Part shown: positions 55,414 to 64,000 of the stretch, piece after piece
Position numbering within the stretch: position 1 is the first letter of the stretch
How the letters are laid out: each line of letters opens with the position of its first letter
Origin: Ulva prolifera
Lineage: Eukaryota; Chlorophyta; Ulvophyceae; Ulvales; Ulvaceae
Direction of reading: 5' to 3'
Length of the DNA: 64,000 nucleotides
Assembly: GCA_023078555.1 (NCBI GenBank)
Contig: CM041200.1
Coordinates: forward strand, 5,991,361 to 6,055,360
Notes under the pieces: model-generated
What the model saw: only the letters and a program-made list of their open reading frames with translations
What the model was told of the DNA's origin: nothing
The model's database searches: none
Made by a program: the position numbers and the translations under genes

Positions 55414-57290
55414 ATGTTCCGTCGGTTCGTTGCCAGGCAGGTGTCACAAGCGTGTCAGCAGAATGTGACTACTCATGTCAGCAGTGAGTATCTCGATGTG
55501 GCCGTAAGGTCCCAGCTATTTCTCCTGCGTGCACTGTGCGTAGCTCCAAATCTGCGGTGGAGAGGCGGACTCCCGCAGGTCACACGCAGCGAGACATCTT
55601 CCCTATCAGAGATCCTGCGCGTCAGCGCAGTGCCAAGCAACATTCGATCCTTCGCTATACTATCAGATCTTACATGTGTCAGTGGCCTGGAAGCTTTAAA
55701 CGATGAGCTGGCGGAGGCAGTTGTCAAAGATCGTGCCACTGCACGCGTCCGTCTGTACAACGATGTTATGTGGTCTTTGCATAGTAATGTATCAGACGAC
55801 CGAGCGAGGATGACCAGACCTGTTGAAAGGCCAGTCCATGCCTCAGACCTGTCACACCTGTCGGTACGTCTGGTTGGCACAAGCACAAGGTTGTCACAAG
55901 CACATGCACAGCCATGTCCGGTTGCTCAGGCTTGCACGCCTTTCAGGCACGCCAGCTCATAGCCAAGATGAGACCTTGTGTTTCGCAATCCGAGCTCTTG
56001 CAAGGGACCGAAGATGCGCTGCGGCTTCGACTGGCAGCATTGCTGCATTTCACTGGGCTTCAAGACCAAGTGCCTGTCGACTTGCGAAGTAGGTATGTCC
56101 TCTCGCTCCAGCAACCTGAAGACTATCACGAGGGTGACAAGGATTGCGTGAATGCCAGCTAGCTGCTCGATGCATTCGTGAGTGGGAAGAACTGAACAAC
56201 CGTTGTTGGGCATGTAGCGAAAGCATGCAACAGCTGAAAGACAAATTTGCGGTGGCTGCACAGAATGGAACAGCACTGGGCTACAAAAGAGTCGAAGAAA
56301 GCCAGAAGCCGGCGAATGATTCTTGGAAAGCGCCAGTCTCCTTAGCCGAAGCTCATCGTCGGATGAAGGTTGGTCATGTTCTCTGCTATGTCAGATCACG
56401 GCCAATGCATCTCTTTGGCCTGTTAACGCAGTACCTGCAGAGGCGTCCGCACCACTATGTCAACGACATCCAATCAAGCTAATGTCTGTCGGTGCAGGCA
56501 AACCTGACTCGAGGCCCTTCTGAAGATCAAGTACCAATTGATGCACTTGCGCAATTGCTTGTGGATGCTGGTCTCGAGGACGTCGTGTCCTTAGACATGA
56601 CTGTTATCGAAGCCCAGAGGGATTGTGATGCCCTTTTATTGGCCACAGGCCGGTCCCCACAGCACGCATTTGCAGGTACGATGCCGCATCAGCGATTGAC
56701 AAAGCATAGCATAATTATGCTCTGTTCTCTTCCAATCACAGCACGTTTCCGCAGTCAGAATCAATGCCACATTGTGAGTTCCCATGCGCATGCTGCACAA
56801 TGGGCATGCTGTAACCCCCTGGATGAATCGGCAGCGTCGAGCTCACCGCAACTAGTTTGACATGCCACGCTCATATTGGACAAGCTCAGACGCACTACAC
56901 AGGCATGATGCGCACTGCACTGGCTCTGGATGCTACACCAAGCACAAGCACACTCCCGCCAGTGCCGCTGCACTGATGTTGCCGTGCCCGTTCATCAGCT
57001 GTGTGCTCAGGTTCTTGACATGTGCAGGAGCAAAAGCAGTGAGATATGTGCTGAAGCAGGCGCGCCGTGGGGGGCAGATGGCTCGGCAGGTGGTGATAGC
57101 CCATGATGCTGCGACACCATGGTACTCCGTGAACTCTGGGGGCATCAGTGTACACTGCATGAGTCGCGATGTGCGGGCAGAGCTAGACCTGGAGACTCTA
57201 TGGGGTAACGGCACGAATGAGACATGGTGGCAACGCGGCCCTGCCTCCATGACACTCGATACGATACAAGTCGAAGCCAGCCCAGGTTGA
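55414..57290 (+). CDS. Ribosome-silencing factor RsfS/Iojap family, mitochondrial type
   Basis: RsfS/Iojap proteins bind the large ribosomal subunit (uL14) and control subunit joining; eukaryotic members act in organelles. Exons: 55414-55863, 55947-56088 (end uncertain), about 56163-56368, 56498-56675 and 57028-57290, giving about 412 residues. The N-terminus (MFRRFVARQVSQACQQ) is Arg-rich with no acidic residue, like a mitochondrial presequence. The last two exons hold the RsfS domain: AQLLVDAGLEDVVSLDM, CDALLLATGRSPQHA, then VVIAHDAATPWYSVNSGG, ISVHCMSRDVRAELDLE and TLWGN, in the usual order for the family. The stop is followed by TGTAA at 57451. The long N-terminal extension (about 260 residues) is unrecognised. 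The junction of exons two and three is the only one I could not settle. Confidence 0.8.
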
Positions 57291-57450
57291 AAGGGCCACA
57301 CTGAAGAAGCCAGCTTCTGAAAGCGTGAGTCTAGCTGTTCTGATCCACATCCAGTTGCGAGGTGAGGAATTGATTGCGAGATCTTCCATGACGTGCGTGA
57401 ACTATGCAGGCCGTATCCAATGTCGCCATGTCGTTTTGAGCCCTGCCGAT

Positions 57451-57455
57451 TGTAA
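57451..57455 (+). terminator. TGTAA poly(A) signal of the RsfS gene (putative)
   Basis: TGTAA lies 160 bp after the stop. It is the usual chlorophyte polyadenylation signal. The assignment is by position only. Confidence 0.45.
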
Positions 57456-58720
57456 CGATCATGGAAGTGAGTGTGCTTGTTTACACATGCCAAAGAGCCG
57501 AATCAAGACTGGAAATTCTCTGGTGACTCAGGTGGGTGTACTGAATGTCAAACGTACGGACTGAATCAGTATCACCAGCTGCAGATCGAGGTGCCTTCTG
57601 GCCACTGGTCCTGTATGTAGGGATCACATCATGTGGTGCTCGACATGCGCTATTCATGCATTTGCAACAGTCCAATCTCACAGTGGTGCTCCCGGGCACA
57701 CCGTAGCGGTTGTGCCTGCAACAAGGCGAACATGCATCATCTGGCTGAGCGTGGCTAGATCAAAGCTCGCTGTCTGCGCCGCGTTGTTGCCATCAGAGTG
57801 CAATACTGTAAGCTCACAAGGGTGCAGCCCTGCGGTCCTTGTGGCTCCCAATGGGGAGGGAGTTTGTGCTATGAAAAGCTATGCGCTGAGGCCGTCGGTG
57901 CAGGGTTTTCGATACCACTGGGCTGGCGACCGCCCATAGACAGTCGTGATCGCAGCCCTGCACCAGCCAGCTTCACCACCTTCAGATCACTGCATGCAGC
58001 TTGTTATCAATCACACTTCGTGCCTGCTTGCTCCACATCTGCTGTCTCAAGGACTGCGCAGCTGCTGCATGCCCTGTGCTACTGCTCCCTGAGCTGTGCC
58101 GCCAAACCTAATCGCTTGAGATGTCCGCGGTCCCCTCATCAACAGAGGCGGTGTGCTCCACCTCTTCATCTGAGCATGTGGCCAGGAGTGCCGTGAGCTA
58201 GACTGGCGCGAGGGCCCCCATGCAGCCGTGACATTTTGACGGTGTTGTGTGAGCCCTTCCAAACTAGAAGTCGAATGGCTGCCTATGGCGTAGAGCGCCT
58301 TGAAGACGGCGGCTATCGGCCTTGGCGTCGGCAATTGCGTGCCAGCTATATGAGGCGAATCTAGCACATGTCGGCAACGGCAGGGTCGATTGCGATGCCA
58401 GGGGCAGAACTCCATTGTAGACGCACCCCGTCGAGCAGAACGCCCGGGAGGCCTGCCTCTGAACTCTCAGATCTGCCCCGGAACGGTACACTGCGCTCCA
58501 CACCGTCGTTGCGGGCACACAGTGCCACAGGCAGCAGGCACGCTGTGTCGCATCATTTGCCGCGGTTGTGCCACTCCCGGTGCCCCATGCCGTCCTATGC
58601 TGTGCGAGTGGCCTGTGGATGTGCATTGCAACGGCCAGGCCCGAGGTCATCTTGCCTCTTGCGTGACCCCTGTGGCTTTGCCCTCGGCTAAGTGTCAGCA
58701 GCTGAGTCCACATATACAAC
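57456..58720. other. Unassigned region before the PTAC14-like gene
   Basis: About 1.3 kb with several short frames on both strands and no recognisable domain. It may hold the promoter and a first exon of the PTAC14-like gene. Nothing else is supported. Confidence 0.35.
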
Positions 58721-61700
58721 ATGGAACTGACCGGAGAATGCGTAACCAGTACATCATTGCAGTCTCATTGCCACCGTCCGGTGAGTATGGCACGGACTAA
58801 TTGCAGTGCAATCAGTACACGATGCAGCGTGCAACACACCGGAGGTTACATGTGTGTGTGCAGATTTACCCACACCACGCGAGTAGCTTCATGCTATAGT
58901 TCACCGGGTTGGGACTTACGTGCACCTGAGACAGATTTTTTTTTCCCGACGAAACAGGGGCGTGTGGCTCCATGCAGCCACGCGATCGCGTTGGGGTCTC
59001 TGACAGCCGGGAAATCGGTTGCGCTCCGCGGTTATCCGGAATGCTCCTGTCGCAGCACAGAATTCAAACGATGCCTGAGCAAAGATCAATTGTCGGAGGT
59101 GCATTTAACGCGTTTTCAAATCAAACCGAATTGTGTCTGCTTCGTGCGGCCATCTTTGCGGGCAGATCCACTCTCGTATGTTGGTACCTTGCCGAAATTC
59201 ACGCCTGCGCTGCTGAGATCTTACCCAAGCAGCATAGATGAGTTCAAGCATGCAAAGCCTCCGGATCCCCTTACAGAGGGCCAGCTGTAAGCTTCCTACA
59301 CGCAGGGCGACACAGGCACGCAGCCCTCGACACCATCCCAACTGCTGCACACGCCTTGACAGCATCCAAAATGTAATGTGAAAGAAACACCAACTCGCGT
59401 TCATTGCTGGTCTTGAAAAGATGGCGATTCAGTTAATGTAGCAAGCGGCGCTGTAAACGTGCCCCATGGTCTCCGAGCACTGTTTGCCCATTTTCGGACA
59501 ATACAGGCTTGCACACAATTTGCAGTATCAACTCACTGCAGCCTGCTTAGATCATTATAGGAGCTTTTTGTGTTTGATCAGCTGTGTCACGTTTGGTCGG
59601 GTGCTGAAGGTACCAGCAGTGGCTTATGCTGGCACCTGCCTGATCAGTTGGCTGGAGGAGAACGGAGCCGAACAGCAAAAGTTGGAGCTGCAAGAAGTCA
59701 CAATTGACGGTATGGCTATCGACATATCAGTGACAAAGGAAGATGTTGATGAAGGCACCACTGTGCTGAGGATACCGGACAAGTTGGTCGTCACGCTCGA
59801 TCAAGTGTTTGAGAACGAAACAGTGGCAGAACTGCTGACGACAGACAAACTCTCGGAGCTGGCCTGCCTGGCCTTATATCTAATGTGCGAAGTCTGCACT
59901 GCGTTGCAATGTTGTGCCCTTGCAGACTCGGCCCCACCTCCCTCGTGCAAGCGCATCTCAGTGGTCCCTGATCTTGGTACAGGTATGAGAAGATGAAAGG
60001 CAAAGAGAGCTTCTGGTATGCTTACATCAAAGAGCTAGACCACCAGAGGGCTCGAGGACCCCTCGCAGCCGAGTCACCTCTCATCTGGACTGACTATGAG
60101 GTGGAACAGTATCTGAAGGGAAGTCCCGTTCAGAAACTTGTGCTCTCACGACTGGCGTCTATCAAGGAGGAGTATGATGCACTTGACACAGTGTGGTTCA
60201 TGAGCGGCTCTCTCTTCAACAAGTACCCGTGCGCCCCATCACATCAGCCCACAGTACCGACAAAGACTGTACATGTATACACACAGCCGTAACCAGACCT
60301 GCCCCATGACCAACTACATGAATAGCATACGTTCATGTGGCGCATACCTCTGGGTGTTATGCTTTTTTTTCGCATCGGCCATGGGGCACGGCACCCTTCG
60401 GTGACACGTACCTCCTGCAATGTTCTCCTGATCATGCTAGCATCGAGCGTGGTATCGCCAAAGTCAGGCAAATACCCACCGCGTCAACCCGCCATACCAG
60501 CTCTGAAGTTCATGTGGCATGCAGGTACGATGTGCCAACAGAAGCCTTCTCATTCGACATCTTCCGGCAAGCGTTTGCTGCCATCCAGGCGTCTGTGGTC
60601 CACCTTCAGGTACGTGTCTCGGCCACCTGATGTCTGACTCTGAAGAGGTTCATCCAGGTCTGACCGACCGGAGCGCCCGGTGATCTCACGTTACGCTGAT
60701 TGGGCCAGTGGCGCAGTAGCTCAGGGTGCCTCGTGCACCGTTCTGCACTGCGAACGCCACTCAGGCTGCATGGGCGCAGCATCATCACAACCCACCCAAC
60801 ACCTCTGCGCTGGCAGCCTGCATGCATGGAGAGTGCTCCTTTCGAGTCGGGGAAACCTCCCCGCCGTCTTCAAGGCCATGCAGACAAGCGTCTTTGCAAT
60901 TGTTGAGGGTGGGTGCACAATCATCCTCCAGCGAGCACCCAACAATCTTACAGAGCCTCAACCTGTCACACCCGAGCCAGACCCAGAGATGACGCCACTC
61001 CGGGGGGCAGTTCCACATCATCCAGACGTCGCTCAAATGGCTCCCAGCAAGGACTCCTGGAAACCCCAGCCATGCTGTGCACGCATCTGCTCCCCATGGA
61101 GCCCACCGAGGCGTGCCTCGACTCCACCACATGCATGCAGGGCGTCCCACTCGCGCGCCGCTTCGCGCTCGTGCCGCTGGGGCCGCCGAGCCTGAGCTAT
61201 TCCTCCACCTGCAAGGCGCTGCTGAAGCACGACGAGGAGCGGCAGGAGGTGCAGCTGACTGTGGACCGGCCGTACGCGCAGGGCGAGCGCGTGTACGCGT
61301 GGTGCGGTCCGCAGCCCAACAGCCGCCTGCTGCTCAACTACGGCATCGTTGACGAGGGCAACCCGTACGACAAGCTCACCGTCACGGCCACCCTGCCGAG
61401 CTCGATGCCGCACTTCCAGACCAAGCGGCGGCTGCTGGAAAGCGCTAGTGCGGTTCTGCGTGGCCTGCTGCAACTATGTGCGCTGTGCTCTGAGGCTGAA
61501 CCGGCATGCATGGAGCGCGTTGTGAAAAAAATGGTGTGTTGAGCTGAGGAGGACTGCCGAGGCTGTTGTGTGGGCGGAGGAGGGCGTCTGGCAGCACATC
61601 AGTGGTGCATGCATGAGGAATGGTGCCGGCAGCGCCCTATTGTTTGATGGGAGCTGGCCCAGCAGACTCACGAATGCCAAGCCTGACCTCTGCGCCACCG

Positions 61701-62389
61701 TGAACAAGAGCACGGCAGTAGAAACAAAGTGTCTTGGTGTTGTAGAACTCTCGACCAAGCATGATTTCCAGCTTCAACGAAACAAGGGACTGCCAGCTCA
61801 GCTCATCCCGTTCATTCGCTTCTGCTATTGCCAAGAAGAGTCAGAGCTGAAGAGCATTGATTTGAATGAGACTGGCGAGCTCACCGAGGCAGATGAGCCG
61901 ATCCTGATGCAAATCGTACAATATCTGCAGAACCGGCTGGCCAGGTGTGAACCTTGCACTGATGAGCCAGCACAATACATACGAGAAGCGTCTGAAGGCC
62001 TCTGATTGCAAGCATCATGTTGTCGATGCGTCTCCTTTTGCACAGCAGCTTGTGTAGGGGGCTGCTGCAGTGGATTCGGTATCATCAGTGCTGCTTTGAT
62101 CTGACATTTTGCCAGGAGCAGCTGCTCCTGTTTGTACACTTGACTGTGTTGGGGAACTGTTTGAATCCATGCATCCTACAGGTATGAGCGGACAATCGAC
62201 GAGGACAAGGTTGTCATTGCAGACAGCGGCACGCCTGTGAGGGAGAAGGTGGCGTGCAGAATGCTAGTGTGCGAAAAGGAGATCCTTCATGCGGCCCTCG
62301 ATGAAGTCATGGCGTTGCCAAATGCCCCGCGTGAATCAGAAATGGTGTCGCGTTTGGATGCCAACAGCACCTACGTAAGGTTGGAGTAA
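58721..62389 (+). CDS. PTAC14: PTAC14-like SET-domain protein of the plastid transcription complex
   Basis: PTAC14 is an accessory protein of the plastid-encoded RNA polymerase complex in land plants. Seven exons join in phase: 58721-59286, 59648-59884, 59983-60228, 60525-60609, 61141-61447, 61746-61944, 62182-62389 (about 615 codons). The start could also be the ATG at 58787 or 58847, and the first 150 residues may include a transit peptide. Conserved stretches include LWLEENGA, LRIPDKLVVTLDQV, AELLTTDKLSELACL, SFWYAYIKELD, LDTVWFMSGSLF, PTEAFSFDIF, RFALVPLGPP, WCGPQPNSRLLLNYG and a Rubisco LSMT-type C-terminal helical domain (about 480-615). After RFALVPLGPP the sequence is SLSYSSTCKA, so the Asn-His motif of active SET methyltransferases is not visible, as I recall for plant PTAC14. 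Confidence 0.82.
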
Positions 62390-62491
62390 AGCGCGGGGGT
62401 TCAGTAGTGTGTGAGGGCATCGAATGAGATGGCAGGCACGAGCACAACGTCTCAGTCATTGCCGTTGACTCATCAAAACGTGTTGAGTTGT

Positions 62492-62496
62492 TGTAA
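62492..62496 (+). terminator. TGTAA poly(A) signal of the PTAC14-like gene (putative)
   Basis: TGTAA lies about 103 bp after the stop codon, within GTTGTAAGTC. It fits the chlorophyte signal. Confidence 0.55.
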
Positions 62497-63027
62497 GTCG
62501 ACCATGCTGATAGCTGGACGGACGGCACAGCCGCAGCGACATATTTGTCGCGAATGCAAGTGCGCGAGGACTGCAGCCTGACGACGCCGCGACGTGAACC
62601 TTTGTGGAGAAGATCACGTGTATGATGTAATTCAGGTCTTTACGGAACGGCGCATGCTTTAGGACTGGGCGCCTCAGCAGGAGCAGAACATACATGATGC
62701 AGCACGTACTACATCTCCTCCTGCGGGACATGCACCACATCCACGTGTAACGTGTCGTCGTTTGCACACCTGTCCCATGCTGGCCACAGACAAGCGCCGA
62801 GTGTCGTCAGCCAGTGGAAATGTGGCCACAAGCGTCGTGTGGCCAAGTCGGGTGTGATGCGATGCATTGTGTGAAAGTGAAGCGTTGCTCACGATCGGGA
62901 CAATATTCAATAGCTGCCTCCCGTGAGTGTCGACGAATAAAAATCGCACCTCTCTGCAATTTGCCGCCAAGGCAGGCCACACAAGTAATCAAAGTTAGCC
63001 AATTGTCACGACGGAAATTGCGAGAGC
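62497..63027. other. Intergenic region before the G6PD gene
   Basis: About 530 bp of promoter and 5' untranslated sequence for the next gene. No TATA box or other gene was recognised. Confidence 0.4.
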
Positions 63028-64000
63028 ATGGCGACCGCTACAGAAGTTGATCAAGCTGCGAAGCAGCTATCTCCTGTCGAAGATTCTCCGTATGGAGTTG
63101 ATCGCGACAGCTGGTGCATGGGGGACGCGTGCTCGCAGGCGCTGCACCTGAGCATCGTCGTCTTCGGGGCCACTGGCGATCTCGCCGCAAAAAAAACGTT
63201 CCCAGCCTTAGCTGCGCTCCACAGCAGGGGGTATGATTGCCACGCGATGTTTGTGGGAATGCGCTTGCTTGGATCGCCAGCCGGCTGCTTTCGGGAATTC
63301 TCTTTCCGACCTATCTAGCTCACACTTATGCATTCCTGAAACGGCGATTCTGCGGTGTGCATGGGATCTGCAGAAGTACGTATTGCTACTGTAGTGCTCA
63401 GGCTGTTATGATATTGCGTGCCTGACAGGAGACGGGGTGTGCGCCCGGAACCTAGATTCCTAATAGACTCCTCAGGCCTAGAGGCCGCAATGCAACGGAC
63501 TCCTGAGCAAACGAAATAACGAGAAAACTTCATCGATGATTGAATATTATTTATGTGCTCATGCCTCCCGTGTGCGCAGGTTCATGCCAAAGGGCTTGAA
63601 GATAGTGGGCTACGGACGCTCCAAAAAATCGGACGAGGAGCTCCGCAAGAAGGCCGGTTCCAATCTTGACATCAGTGATGAAGAAAAAGAAAAGTTTCTC
63701 GAAACTGTGCGACTCTTTCTGCTTGCCAACCGCTCACATCGCCGCAGATGCGAACCCACGAGTCGGGCCCGCTGTGGGAATCACAGTGTACACAACTGAC
63801 ATGCCCGCCGTGGCTCCGCGTGTCTACAAGCAAGGCACGTGTTGACGCACATTAGGACCAGCACATCATGATGATAATTGATGTTGTCATCTGTGCCATC
63901 CAGATCACCTACTGCCAGGGCCCATACGACGAAGCGTCGGGCTTTGCCAACCTCCAGGAGACCCTGCAAGGCTTTGAGACAGCAGCAAGTGCCAAAACGG
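63028..64000 (+). CDS. Glucose-6-phosphate dehydrogenase, 5' part (cut by window edge)
   Basis: G6PD oxidises glucose 6-phosphate with NADP+ and opens the oxidative pentose phosphate pathway. Exons: 63028-63230, 63580-63706, and 63904 to beyond 64000, in consistent phase. The ATG at 63028 is the first of the frame. Residues of about 40-60 hold the NADP-binding motif VVFGATGDLAAKKTFPAL. Exon two gives KGLKIVGYGRSKKSDEEL, the usual next block, and exon three gives YCQGPYDEASGFANL. No plastid transit peptide is evident in the roughly 35 residues before the domain, so a cytosolic isoform is more likely. The substrate-binding and catalytic His region lies beyond the window. Confidence 0.9.

Noticed and set aside
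55473..55886. A 137-codon minus-strand frame opposite the first RsfS exon
   Set aside because: The plus frame has a start, splice donor and phase-consistent link to the RsfS exons. The minus frame has no family resemblance.

Overview
The window is nuclear DNA of a photosynthetic eukaryote, most likely a green alga (Chlorophyta; a trebouxiophycean is my guess, not shown). The evidence is a PTAC14-type plastid SET protein, many short introns with GTGCG or GTACG donors, TGTAA (the usual chlorophyte poly(A) signal) downstream of two genes, and Ty1/copia and Ty3/gypsy elements whose LTRs also carry TGTAA. There are no bacterial operons, tRNA genes or CRISPR arrays.

Positions 1-43717 are almost entirely two adjacent nests of LTR retrotransposons, resolved here from LTR pairs and 5-bp target-site duplications (TSDs). 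Nest 1 is Cop-A1 (minus strand, cut by the left window edge, right end 19789). It is interrupted by Cop-B (483-7331, plus, TSD cactc, LTRs with no difference seen, one intact 1930-codon Gag-Pol frame) and by Cop-A2 (11015-17575, plus, TSD cagag, many stops). A 17-bp sliver of host DNA (19790-19806) separates it from nest 2. Nest 2 is Cop-A4 (19807-43717, minus, TSD ggcgt). It is interrupted by element C (20309-23054, plus, TSD aagtg, Gag-only), by Gyp-D (23938 to about 38468, minus, a gypsy element with a PHD finger between RNase H and integrase) and by a 276-bp solo LTR (40045-40320). Gyp-D is itself split by Cop-A3 (26912-33485, plus, TSD gtttg). A deletion removed the 5' LTR of Gyp-D and about 220 bp of Cop-A4, and by chance fused a copia and a gypsy frame.

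The most unusual structure is in the LTR of element C. It holds a 106-bp GT-AG intron and, downstream, a second 91-bp copy of the flanking sequence from which exactly that intron is missing. The copy runs from the predicted transcription start to the primer-binding site, which is the extent of minus-strand strong-stop cDNA. It looks like a fossil of reverse transcription of a spliced leader RNA that was built into the LTR and has since transposed.

Positions 43723-64000 are host genes with introns: a GNAT acetyltransferase-like gene (plus), a large formin with an N-terminal PH domain (minus, 46996-54737), a mitochondrial-type RsfS/Iojap ribosome-silencing factor (plus, 55414-57290), a PTAC14-like SET protein (plus, 58721-62389), and the 5' end of glucose-6-phosphate dehydrogenase (plus, from 63028, cut by the window edge). 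Exon boundaries were read by eye from splice motifs, reading-frame phase and family conservation. They are predictions, but phases agree across all formin, PTAC14 and G6PD junctions described and across all but one RsfS junction. The host genes look like unrelated housekeeping functions (cytoskeleton, mitochondrial translation, plastid transcription, pentose phosphate pathway).
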